Program-made: the position numbers and the translations under genes
The notes under the pieces: model-generated
Database searches by the model: none
What the model was told of the DNA's origin: nothing
The model's input: only the letters and a program-made list of their open reading frames with translations
Assembly: GCF_019669085.1 (NCBI RefSeq)
Contig: NZ_AP024401.1
Span: 124,001-188,000, forward strand
Origin: Borrelia sp. HM
GTDB taxonomy: Bacteria; Spirochaetota; Spirochaetia; Borreliales; Borreliaceae
Length of the DNA stretch: 64,000 bases
Direction: 5' to 3'
In this document: positions 56,427 to 64,000 of the stretch, in pieces
Layout: each line of letters opens with the position of its first letter
How positions within the stretch are numbered: the stretch's first letter is position 1

Positions 56427-56965
56427 AAAACCCTCTCAAGATTCTCAACATATCTTAAAAAATTTTCATTGTTCTCAATAAAACCCTGATTTTTTTTAAC
56501 ATTTAAATTTCCTAAATTATCTAGAATAGTCCTTTTCTTAATTATGGCAAGTTCAAGATTATATTTAGCATTATAACTTGCAGGATTAATCCTTAAAGCT
56601 TCCTTAAATGCCATCTCAGCTTTCCTATAAAGACCTTGATTATAGTATATTACCCCCTCATTATAATTTATATTAAAATTCAAAAAAAAATCACTATCTC
56701 TTTTTGCATATGAAAACATACGAAGAGAGCTTTCATACTCTCCTAAAGAATAATATACAATAGCAAGATTATAATAACTCCAAGAAGAACTTTGTTCATC
56801 ATCTGAAAGATTATAATAAATAGAAATTGCACCTTGATAGTCGCCCCTCATATACTTGTAATTACCAATGGCCATAAGCGACATAGCCTTAATACGAGAA
56901 CAAGATAAAAAAGATGCAGAAATAACACCAATAATTAACAAAAAAACTAAAAAGTTTCGTCCCAT
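56375..56965 (-). CDS. batC: BatC-like TPR lipoprotein
   Basis: 196 aa. Lipobox SFLSC (Cys near residue 22), so an exported lipoprotein, followed by three TPRs: YKYMRGDYQGAISIYYNL, AIVYYSLGEYESSLRMFSYA and GVIYYNQGLYRKAEMAFKEALRINP. The C-terminus is charged and helical. The start overlaps the end of the second vWA gene by 19 bp. AAGG is seven bases before the ATG. TPR proteins here probably dock to the vWA partners. Confidence 0.85.
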   Translation of the reverse strand: MGRNFLVFLLIIGVISASFLSCSRIKAMSLMAIGNYKYMRGDYQGAISIYYNLSDDEQSSSWSYYNLAIVYYSLGEYESSLRMFSYAKRDSDFFLNFNINYNEGVIYYNQGLYRKAEMAFKEALRINPASYNAKYNLELAIIKKRTILDNLGNLNVKKNQGFIENNENFLRYVENLERVLWVMRSEERVLSLKEDW

Positions 56966-57936
56966 CTAATGACCTTAACAAATACATACAATAATATAAA
57001 TAAAAAAGAAAATACTAAAAAAATCTTGTATCTCAAAATACCAACAATCAAAATATCACTTGAACTTTTTTTCATTATATCATTCCTTATATCATCAATA
57101 ACATAATTTATACCTTTAAGATATAAATTGTAATAAGAACCCTTAAGAGCAGCTGCAAGAAGATTCAAATTATCCTCATTAAGCATAGTCTTTACTGCAT
57201 TGCCGTCTTTATCTTTAACAATCAAATTATCATCAATCAAGACAGATGGTATATTACTTCCAATTCCAACTACAAAGCTAGTAATATTACTCAAATCAAT
57301 CAACTTAGAAAATCTATAATAATTATTCTCTCCCCATTCATCACCATCAGTTAAAATAATTAAAAAATTATAATAAGAATCATCTTTTATGCCCTGCAAA
57401 GCACTAAAAACTCCCTCACCCAAAAAACTTCCAGGAGAACTTATCAAACTAGGCTCAATATAACTTAATATTTTATTCAAACTAGCTTTACCCTTAGAAA
57501 AGGGTAATACTTGCAAGGATTTACCTTTAAAAACAGTAAGAGAATACTCAAAATTCTCAAAATTATTTAAAATTAAACTAATAAAATTTTTAGCACTCTC
57601 AAGTCTGTTAACCGATTTTCCTTCATCAAAAGTTAACATGCTACGCGAAATATCAAATACAAAAGATATTCTCACATCTGATCTCTTATCTTCAGTAGCT
57701 TTTTGTCCCCAAGAAATATCTAAAATAGCAACAATCAAAGAACCCAAACTTAACATAAAAAAGAATATCATAAGAATTTTTTTTATATAATAATTTTTAA
57801 TATAAGCATTATTAATATACATGACACTTAAAGTCTTAAAAAATGGAACAACTTTTCTAAAATTATCAATATATGCAATGAGAAATAAAAACAAAATAAT
57901 AAACAAGTAAAAAGCATAATAATTACCTATGCTCAT
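56947..57936 (-). CDS. batB: BatB-like von Willebrand factor A membrane protein
   Basis: 329 aa with two N-terminal transmembrane helices, a periplasmic or cytoplasmic vWA domain, and a C-terminal helix (FLVFSFLFILLYVFV). The MIDAS metal site is intact: FDISRSML (DxSxS), with Asp in ILTDGDEWGE. The first codon overlaps the BatA stop (ATGA), so translation is coupled. AGAGG lies four bases before the ATG. Confidence 0.88.
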   Translation of the reverse strand: MSIGNYYAFYLFIILFLFLIAYIDNFRKVVPFFKTLSVMYINNAYIKNYYIKKILMIFFFMLSLGSLIVAILDISWGQKATEDKRSDVRISFVFDISRSMLTFDEGKSVNRLESAKNFISLILNNFENFEYSLTVFKGKSLQVLPFSKGKASLNKILSYIEPSLISSPGSFLGEGVFSALQGIKDDSYYNFLIILTDGDEWGENNYYRFSKLIDLSNITSFVVGIGSNIPSVLIDDNLIVKDKDGNAVKTMLNEDNLNLLAAALKGSYYNLYLKGINYVIDDIRNDIMKKSSSDILIVGILRYKIFLVFSFLFILLYVFVKVIRWDETF

Positions 57937-58934
57937 AATACCTCTTTTAAAAAGACCTTAGACAAAACAAAATAAATGCTCAACAAACAAAATATTGCCA
58001 ATAAAAATTCATTGTGAATATCATTATTATCAACAATAATTTTAAACTTTCGTTCTACACTTTCTTTCTTAGAAAAATCTTGAATTGCAAGTTTAAATGA
58101 AAAATCATCACCTATAGAATAAAAAAGCCCACCTGTTTTATTTGAAATCTCAAAAAGCATACTAGAATCATAAACCTCTTTTAAAGTTCCTCGATAAAAT
58201 TTACCAGATCGCAATTTAAATTCAACATTAAGCTGTTCATTACTCCCAATTCCAACAGAGTAAATTTTAACATTTAATCCTTGAGCAAGGTTTATTACCT
58301 GGTCCTTATAAACTTCATCTGAATTAACTACACCATCTGTTAAAACAATTACCGATTTTTTAGGAGCTTCAGAATGTTTCAAATGAGAAAGAGCAATAGA
58401 AATCCCAAGTCCCAAAGCAGAACCATTCCCAAGATCCATAATATAAATATCATCCAACCTCTTAGAAAAAAAATCTCTATCAACTGTCAGTGGAACTATT
58501 AAGGAAGCTTCTTTTGCAAAAGCTACTAAAGCAATATTATCATTCTCTCTTTGAGAAACAAAATATTTAATTAATTCTTTGACAAATTCAAGTCTATTTT
58601 TAGATGAAAATTCAACAGCTCCCATACTAGGAGATATATCTAGCACAATAACAATATCAGCACCACTACTAAGATAGGTTTTTTTTTTCTTTGAGACAGA
58701 AGGACCCGCTAAAGTTAAGATCATCAATGTTATTGCTAAATATAATAAGAAATAAGTTACAAAATATAAAAAATTCAAACCATAATCTCTTAACTTTATA
58801 GAACCAAAATTTCCATAAATAGATACTGGAAATTTAACTTTTCCTCCCCTACTACCAAAAAAATGACTAAAATAAATCAATAATGGAAGAATCACAAGTA
58901 AAAATAAATAGAAAGGTTCATTAAATGTTAACAT
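57933..58934 (-). CDS. batA: BatA-like von Willebrand factor A membrane protein
   Basis: 333 aa. N-terminal membrane anchor in BatA style (MLTFNEPFYLFLLVILPLLI), a second helix (FLYFVTYFLLYLAITLMIL), the vWA domain with MIDAS (VLDISPSMG; TDGVVNSDEV) and a C-terminal helix (FLLAIFCLLSIYFVLS). I use the ATG at 58934 because it matches the family N-terminus and has GAGGT upstream; open frame continues to 58958. It overlaps the preceding gene by 14 bp. Confidence 0.9.
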   Translation of the reverse strand: MLTFNEPFYLFLLVILPLLIYFSHFFGSRGGKVKFPVSIYGNFGSIKLRDYGLNFLYFVTYFLLYLAITLMILTLAGPSVSKKKKTYLSSGADIVIVLDISPSMGAVEFSSKNRLEFVKELIKYFVSQRENDNIALVAFAKEASLIVPLTVDRDFFSKRLDDIYIMDLGNGSALGLGISIALSHLKHSEAPKKSVIVLTDGVVNSDEVYKDQVINLAQGLNVKIYSVGIGSNEQLNVEFKLRSGKFYRGTLKEVYDSSMLFEISNKTGGLFYSIGDDFSFKLAIQDFSKKESVERKFKIIVDNNDIHNEFLLAIFCLLSIYFVLSKVFLKEVL

Positions 58935-59826
58935 TACCACCTCTAATAAATTCATCAAAATTAAAAACTGCTTTCTTTAAATCTTCTAAAATAAGTGATA
59001 GATTCCCACCAGACAAATTAATTCCACTAAACTTGCTAAAATCAGCAAGTCTAAGCACATTAATAAAAATTGAACAAATTTCATAAGGAACACTAAGACT
59101 GTGCAAAATTTCAGAAATTTCTGTAGTGGTAATTGCATTAAAATTAAAACCTGTTTTTTTAGACAAATAAACTCGTAAAGAAGAATTTAATAAATTATAA
59201 AAAACAGCTTGATCTTCATTATTTTTAACATGATTAAATAAAACCATTAACTGCTTATGAAAAACTCTATAAGGCTTTCTCAGGCTATGCCTCATTACTA
59301 AAAATACTAATAGCTGTTTTATAAAACTTAAAAATTTAATAAATAAATAAGGAACTAATACAAAAGCTAAAAGAAAAAGAATAAAATAAGTACTAGTGCC
59401 TGGGAGAAAAAGTACTCCTTCTATATCTTGAATCTTAAGAGAATTATCATCAGAAACTAGTTTACTAGTATTTATTTTTATATTATTAAGAATAATTTTA
59501 AACAATTTGTCACCACTAACAACATTACCAGCATAGATACGCGGAAGAGTGTTACTACCAACATAAAATGAAACAAAATTTATTATCAATTCTTTACTAT
59601 CAGATCTGTAAACAAGCGATTTAACCTCAACAAACTCATTTTTAATTTCTTCAAACTCAACAGGAATAAATTCTTCATCTTCACTAAGAACTAACGTAAA
59701 TTTAAGTTCAACAGCATCTCCAACATAATAACGGGTTGGAACAAATATTTCACTTCCTAGCTCATAAGAAAATAAGTTAAAAGAAAAAAGCAATGCAAAA
59801 AGAACAATAACAATTGTATGTCTCAA
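58921..59826 (-). CDS. Membrane protein of the MoxR/Bat operon (DUF4381-like)
   Basis: 301 aa. Signal peptide (IVIVLFALLFSFNLFSY), a beta-rich periplasmic domain (FVPTRYYVGDAVELKFTLVL), a transmembrane helix (STYFILFLLAFVLVPYLFI, ~145-165) and a cytoplasmic helical domain (VFYNLLNSSLRVYLSKKTG; TEISEILHSLSV). Its place between the DUF58 gene and batA suits the protein usually found there. TTG start at 59826 with AGGAGA seven bases upstream, sharing TTGA with the DUF58 stop. Confidence 0.78.
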   Translation of the reverse strand: MRHTIVIVLFALLFSFNLFSYELGSEIFVPTRYYVGDAVELKFTLVLSEDEEFIPVEFEEIKNEFVEVKSLVYRSDSKELIINFVSFYVGSNTLPRIYAGNVVSGDKLFKIILNNIKINTSKLVSDDNSLKIQDIEGVLFLPGTSTYFILFLLAFVLVPYLFIKFLSFIKQLLVFLVMRHSLRKPYRVFHKQLMVLFNHVKNNEDQAVFYNLLNSSLRVYLSKKTGFNFNAITTTEISEILHSLSVPYEICSIFINVLRLADFSKFSGINLSGGNLSLILEDLKKAVFNFDEFIRGGNVNI

Positions 59827-60704
59827 ATACCATTCTCCTTTTTCAAAAGAGCTTTCAATTTTCTAAAAACATCATCTTTTGTATTAATTTCTATAAAATT
59901 AATATCTCTTTTTATACATTCTTTCCTCCATTTTATCTTATCTAGTGTCCAATAATTTTTATAACTATTTAATATCGACTTACTAAGTCCTGAAATTAAA
60001 AAATCTTCACGAGTTTCAATATCTTCATAAGCTAAAAATCCATACTGAGGAAGATTTTCATCAAAGAAATCTGTAAGCCTTATTGCAATAATATTATGAC
60101 GTTTACTAAGAACAGTCAAAGATTTAAAATAATCACTAGCTTTAAAATCTGAAATAATAATAATCAAAGATCTTTTTTTATAATATTCAGCTGTATTTTT
60201 AAACACATAAGTTAAATTACTGCCTCTTTTAAGTCTTCTATTTATTGTTTCATTTAAAATTAATCCTAAATGTGAATGTCCCTTTCTAGATGAAATAAAC
60301 TTATCCGTTTCACTTGAAAAAAAAGTTATTCCTATTTTATCATTATTAAAAAATGCCATATGAGCAAAAATAGAAACTAACAAATCTTGAATTTCTTTTT
60401 TACTAGTCAAGCATCCCAGACTCATTGAAAGAGAATTATCAACAAGCAGATGAAGATTCATGCCCTTATCTTCTCTAAAAACTTTGGAAAATATACTATC
60501 AGTCTTCGAGCTAACGTTCCAATCAATCAACCTAGCATCGTCTGTCTCTTCATATGGTCTAAACTCATGAAATTCAAGGCCAAGGCCCTTAAAAATAGAA
60601 CGATATCCACCAAAATTAAGCTCCAATAGCATTTTTCTTGAGAAGAACTTTAAAGCTTTTATTTTAGTTTTAGTGCTAGTAGTTGATTCATTACTATATT
60701 GCAT
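59823..60704 (-). CDS. DUF58 (vWA-like) protein of the MoxR operon
   Basis: 293 aa, cytoplasmic. The family signature is clear: KGLGLEFHEFRPYEETDDARLIDWNVSS (Y-x3-D-x3-IDW) near residue 45, then a degenerate vWA fold with MIDAS-like VDNSLSMSLG and ISDFKASD. DUF58 proteins are obligate partners of MoxR ATPases. ATG start 15 bp after moxR. Confidence 0.93.
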   Translation of the reverse strand: MQYSNESTTSTKTKIKALKFFSRKMLLELNFGGYRSIFKGLGLEFHEFRPYEETDDARLIDWNVSSKTDSIFSKVFREDKGMNLHLLVDNSLSMSLGCLTSKKEIQDLLVSIFAHMAFFNNDKIGITFFSSETDKFISSRKGHSHLGLILNETINRRLKRGSNLTYVFKNTAEYYKKRSLIIIISDFKASDYFKSLTVLSKRHNIIAIRLTDFFDENLPQYGFLAYEDIETREDFLISGLSKSILNSYKNYWTLDKIKWRKECIKRDINFIEINTKDDVFRKLKALLKKENGI

Positions 60705-60719
60705 ACTAAATTTTAACCT

Positions 60720-61712
60720 TTAAGGAAGAGCCACAGCTGAGAGGAGTATTTTAATAATATCATCAGTATTCATTTCTTCAACTTCTGCCTCATAAGATGG
60801 AATAATTCTATGTCTTAAAACATTATAAGCTACAGCCTTAACATCCTCAGGAAGAACAAACAATCTACCCTCATAAAGAGCATTAACACGAGCACATTTA
60901 AGTAAACTAAGTGATGCCCTAGGAGACGCCCCAAATTCAATATACTTAGTAAATGGATAAGTTTTTTTGTCACTTTCACGAGAAGCTGCTATTAAAGTAA
61001 CAATATAAAGCATTATTTTATCATCTACCTTAACCTTGCCAACTATACGCTTTAGATCTATTAAAGAATAAGTATTCATTACTTTTGCAACTTTAATATT
61101 CTCAAGCCCACCATCAACTGAAAATATCTTAAGAAGCTTAATTTCATCCTGAATAGAAGGATATTTCACGTTCACCTTCAATAAAAATCTATCAAGTTGA
61201 GCCTCTGGCAAATTATAAGTTCCCTCTTGTTCAATTGGATTTTGTGTTGCAAGCACAAAAAATGGCTCTGGCAACTTATGGGTTTCATCACCAAGTGTTA
61301 CTTGACGCTCACTCATCGCCTCAAGAAGTGCTGATTGAACCTTTGCAGGCGCTCTATTAATTTCATCCGCCAAGACAATATTTGAAAATACAGGTCCTTT
61401 CCTAACTTTAAAAGTTCCTGTTGTACTCTTATATACCATATTACCTGTAAGATCAGAAGGCAAAAGGTCTGGAGTAAACTGCACTCTTTTAAATCCAAGA
61501 TCAAGCACATCTGAAACCGTCTGAATTGTCAATGTTTTTGCAAGTCCTGGTACACCTTCAAGCAAGACATGACCTTCAGTCAAAATTCCCATCAAAATAG
61601 CATCAATCATTTCTTTTTGTCCAAGAATCCTACTTGAAACTTCTCTTCTAAATTTATTAATTAAACTTAACGCATTCTCTACTTCAGAATCTATTTGAAA
61701 ACTACTTTTCAT
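60720..61712 (-). CDS. moxR: MoxR-family AAA+ ATPase
   Basis: 330 aa. AAA+ ATPase proposed to act as a chaperone for vWA proteins. Walker A GVPGLAKT (near residue 55), Walker B VLADEINRAP, sensor 1 FVLATQNPIEQEGTYNLPEAQLDRFLL and the C-terminal lid with GASPRASLSL (sensor 2 Arg) are canonical. ATG with AGGAG four bases upstream. First gene of the seven-gene operon ending at 54381. Confidence 0.96.
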   Translation of the reverse strand: MKSSFQIDSEVENALSLINKFRREVSSRILGQKEMIDAILMGILTEGHVLLEGVPGLAKTLTIQTVSDVLDLGFKRVQFTPDLLPSDLTGNMVYKSTTGTFKVRKGPVFSNIVLADEINRAPAKVQSALLEAMSERQVTLGDETHKLPEPFFVLATQNPIEQEGTYNLPEAQLDRFLLKVNVKYPSIQDEIKLLKIFSVDGGLENIKVAKVMNTYSLIDLKRIVGKVKVDDKIMLYIVTLIAASRESDKKTYPFTKYIEFGASPRASLSLLKCARVNALYEGRLFVLPEDVKAVAYNVLRHRIIPSYEAEVEEMNTDDIIKILLSAVALP

Positions 61713-62043
61713 ACCGCTCCTATTGTACTAAATTTTTTTTATCAAAAACATTAAAAATAAAATATAAACAATCAAATATAAACATAAAATCACTACTTAA
61801 TAAAGAAAAAAATTCTATCTTTAGCTTTATCTATTACTGATCATTTTTCTATTTTGTCAAAAAGATTTAGACACTATCAATATAAGCCATAATCAAACCT
61901 TAGAACCCTAAAAATATCTGTTTATATTTCTTATACTACTTATAATAAATTTATTTTTTTATGAACTTATCAATGCTTGATATAAATAAAAGACTTCTAT
62001 CTCTCCCTCAAAAACTTTTCAAAACAAAGTTTAAAATAATTCA
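61713..62043 (-). other. 331-bp spacer in place of rsmG; possible gene remnant
   Basis: No intact gene. Directly after the mnmG stop, an ATG overlaps it (TGATG at 62042-62046) and opens a 15-codon frame ([15 protein letters not shown], 61997-62044) that ends in TAG. All three minus frames then carry many stops down to moxR. B. burgdorferi, from memory, has rsmG (gidB, ~200 codons) here. I read this as a deleted, decayed rsmG; the peptide match is too short to prove it. Confidence 0.4.
61831..61860 (-). promoter_or_regulatory. Candidate promoter of the moxR-bat operon
   Basis: A perfect TTGACA (61855-61860, minus strand) with an 18-bp spacer to TAATAG, a weak -10. It would give a leader of about 110 bases before moxR. 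It lies in the rsmG-less spacer. Confidence 0.32.
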
Positions 62044-63906
62044 TCACAAGGCCACACTGGGTACTACCCTACTTTTAGGACTTGACAAATATATAAGCAA
62101 AACTTGAATATCTGTATTTCTAATGCCTGAGATTCTACTTGCCTGAGCAAGATTTGCTGGCTGAATTTTAGTAAATTTTTCCCTTGCCTCTCTAGAAAGA
62201 CCATCAATTTCATAATTGAAATCAAGAGGCAATTTAATAAGCTCGAGGTTATTCATTTTACTAATCAAATCTCTTTGCCTATTAATATAGCCTTCATACT
62301 TAATATCTAACTCAACCTGTTCAAGAATCACTTGGGAAGCACTTAATTTAGAATCTATATTAATAAGATCGCTTAAATTAATATTGGGGTCCTTTACAAT
62401 ATGATAAAAATCCTTATTAACATGTCTTTTTAATTGCAAGGTAGTAGCTTCCTTCTCTTTAAGACGCCTTTTACGCAAAAGTTCCTTTATTTCTTCTACT
62501 TTTTTCTCTTTGAAAAAATATCTAGAATATTTTTCTTCACTAACCAGTCCAACCTCATACCCCCACTTAATCAACCTCTTATCACTAGTATCATGTCGCA
62601 AATTAAGCCTATGTTCAGCCCTTGAGGTAAACATTCTATAAGGTTCTTTAGTCCCTTTAGTAACAAGATCATCTATAAGCACTCCAATATAAGAACTTGT
62701 CCTTGGAAGTATCATTGGAGGTTTTTCCTGCAATTTAAGTGCTGCATTAATTCCAGCCATTAACCCTTGTGCTGCTGCTTCCTCATATCCTGATGAACCA
62801 TTAGTTTGACCTGCTACAAAGAGTCCCTCAACTCTTTTAGTTTCAAGGCTTGCATAAAGTTCAATAGGATTTATATAATCATACTCAACAGCATATCCAG
62901 GTCTTGTAATAACTGCATTTTCAAGTCCATCAATGCTATGGATTAATTGTTTTTGAACATCCTCAGGCAAAGAAGAACTCAAACCATTAAGATACATTTC
63001 TTCAGTACTTAATCCTTCAGGTTCAATAAATATTTGATGTCTATCTTTATCTTTGAATTTTACTATCTTATCTTCAATTGAAGGACAATATCTTGGACCA
63101 TTCCCAACAATTTCACCAGAATAAAGAGGAGATAGATGCATATTATCACTAATTATTTCATGAGTTTTTTTATTGGTATAAGTAATATAACAAGAGAGTT
63201 GCGATTTTTCTAGCTTAGTATTTGAAAAGGAAAAAGGAATGATATCAGAATCACCAAATTGAATCTCTGTTTTTGCAAAATTTATACTCTTCCTATGCAC
63301 TCTAGCAGGAGTACCTGTTTTAAGTCTGCCCATCTCAAAACCAAGTTCAAGTAAAATCTTTTCAAGACCATAAACAGCAGGCTCAGAAATACGACCCATA
63401 CAAGCCTTATATTTACCAATAAATATTTTACCTCTAAGAAAAGTCCCAGTTGTAAGCACTACAACACGAGATGTAAATTTATTACCCCGCTCTGTCACAA
63501 CGCCTTGAATTCTATTCTTAATAGAATTAAGCAAAAAGTCACAAACGGTATCTTGAAAGAGATCAAGATTATCCTGTTTTTCTAATGTTTCTTTTGCCTT
63601 AACTTGATATACCAATTTATCAGCTTGTGCACGCGGTGCCTGAACAGCAGGCCCTCTACTTTTATTTAAAATTCTAAATTGAATCATACTAAAGTCAATA
63701 AGGCAACCCATTTCTCCTCCAAGAGCATCGATTTCACGTACCATATTGCCCTTAGCAAGCCCACCAATAGCTGGATTACAAGAAAGTTTACCAATTGTAT
63801 CTAAATTTTGAGTAATTAAGAGTGTTTTAAAATTTAATCTTGAGAGGGCAAGGGATGCCTCTATACCAGCATGTCCCCCTCCAATCACAATAGCATCAAA
63901 ATCCAT
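62044..63906 (-). CDS. mnmG: tRNA uridine-5-carboxymethylaminomethyl modification enzyme, FAD subunit
   Basis: Works with MnmE to modify wobble U34 of several tRNAs. 620 aa from the ATG at 63906 ([18 protein letters not shown], the FAD dinucleotide fold). Family motifs: [51 protein letters not shown] and [17 protein letters not shown]. The C-terminal helical domain that contacts MnmE is complete. An in-frame TTG at 63933 would overlap mnmE by 16 bp and is less likely. Old name gidA. Confidence 0.96.
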   Translation of the reverse strand: MDFDAIVIGGGHAGIEASLALSRLNFKTLLITQNLDTIGKLSCNPAIGGLAKGNMVREIDALGGEMGCLIDFSMIQFRILNKSRGPAVQAPRAQADKLVYQVKAKETLEKQDNLDLFQDTVCDFLLNSIKNRIQGVVTERGNKFTSRVVVLTTGTFLRGKIFIGKYKACMGRISEPAVYGLEKILLELGFEMGRLKTGTPARVHRKSINFAKTEIQFGDSDIIPFSFSNTKLEKSQLSCYITYTNKKTHEIISDNMHLSPLYSGEIVGNGPRYCPSIEDKIVKFKDKDRHQIFIEPEGLSTEEMYLNGLSSSLPEDVQKQLIHSIDGLENAVITRPGYAVEYDYINPIELYASLETKRVEGLFVAGQTNGSSGYEEAAAQGLMAGINAALKLQEKPPMILPRTSSYIGVLIDDLVTKGTKEPYRMFTSRAEHRLNLRHDTSDKRLIKWGYEVGLVSEEKYSRYFFKEKKVEEIKELLRKRRLKEKEATTLQLKRHVNKDFYHIVKDPNINLSDLINIDSKLSASQVILEQVELDIKYEGYINRQRDLISKMNNLELIKLPLDFNYEIDGLSREAREKFTKIQPANLAQASRISGIRNTDIQVLLIYLSSPKSRVVPSVAL

Positions 63907-63917
63907 ATGCCTATTAC

Positions 63918-64000
63918 CTATTTCCCTAAACAAAAACTCTTGAACATATTATTAAGCACATCCTCATTTGTAACCTCACCTGTTATTTCACCTAATAGGT
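63918..64000 (-). CDS. mnmE: C-terminal end of MnmE (tRNA modification GTPase), cut by window
   Basis: Only the last 26 codons and TAG are inside the window. They read [19 protein letters not shown] followed by KSFCLGK, which is the conserved MnmE tail ending in the invariant F-C-I/L-G-K with the Cys. It sits 11 bp upstream of mnmG, as expected for its partner (old name thdF/trmE). Confidence 0.92.
   Translation of the reverse strand, partial: LLGEITGEVTNEDVLNNMFKSFCLGK

Noticed and set aside
61961-62107. Short plus-strand frame opening with ATGAACTTATC across the mnmG end
   Set aside because: Mostly antisense to mnmG, no SD, no recognisable product.
1-64000. CRISPR arrays, insertion sequences, prophage or plasmid-like genes
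   Set aside because: No regular direct repeats with spacers, no transposase or integrase motifs, and an ordinary conserved chromosomal gene order throughout.

Overview
The window is very AT-rich chromosomal DNA from a Borrelia spirochaete, most likely of the relapsing-fever group. The evidence is a FlaB flagellin with an Ala/Gln/Pro-rich centre of the relapsing-fever kind, spirochaete lipoprotein signals ending in xSC, and a gene order that matches, from memory, roughly BB0118 to BB0179 of the B. burgdorferi B31 chromosome. Most genes lie on the minus strand, as expected for one arm of a linear chromosome replicated outward from its centre. No tRNA, rRNA, CRISPR array, insertion sequence or prophage was seen.

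Layout. Positions 1-15962 are one long head-to-tail minus-strand run: a TPR protein, a very long GreA fusion, recA, a ScpA-like gene, rluB, cmk, rpsA, a TPR membrane protein, a lipoprotein, a small membrane protein, maf, rpsB, tsf, frr, uppS, cdsA and the 5' part of rseP. This couples recombination, translation and isoprenoid/phospholipid synthesis. Next come a plus-strand TPR/membrane protein, hisS (-), a PASTA-bearing class B penicillin-binding protein (+) and an acyl-CoA synthetase (-). The BesA-BesB-BesC type RND efflux system with a small accessory gene (22769-28649), yidD (+) and the glycine-betaine ABC transporter proVWX (-) follow. The motility genes flaB (with a strong terminator) and fliD are next, then nagA-nagB for amino-sugar salvage (+), sodA and secA (-).

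From 40943 to 54331 the region is mixed: a lipoprotein, two small membrane proteins and alanine racemase (+), a tandem-repeat secreted protein (-), a 55-residue orphan (+), an unknown 585-residue protein, a Na+/Ca2+ exchanger, a putative glycoside hydrolase and malQ (-), an OmpA-like protein (+), dksA (-) and infA (+).

Positions 54381-61712 form a seven-gene MoxR/DUF58/vWA aerotolerance-type (Bat) operon with overlapping genes, ending in what looks like a BatD-BatE fusion. The right edge holds mnmG and the last codons of mnmE. The rsmG (gidB) gene expected between mnmG and moxR is missing; 331 bp of stop-ridden DNA stands in its place.

No wholly new system was found. The best leads are regulatory and architectural: a perfect 15-bp inverted repeat over an apparently leaderless promoter (52331-52396), two abutting palindromes in front of flaB, the rsmG loss, the GreA fusion and the BatD-BatE fusion. 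Start codons were reassigned from Shine-Dalgarno (SD) spacing and family N-termini where noted; several genes start with TTG or GTG.
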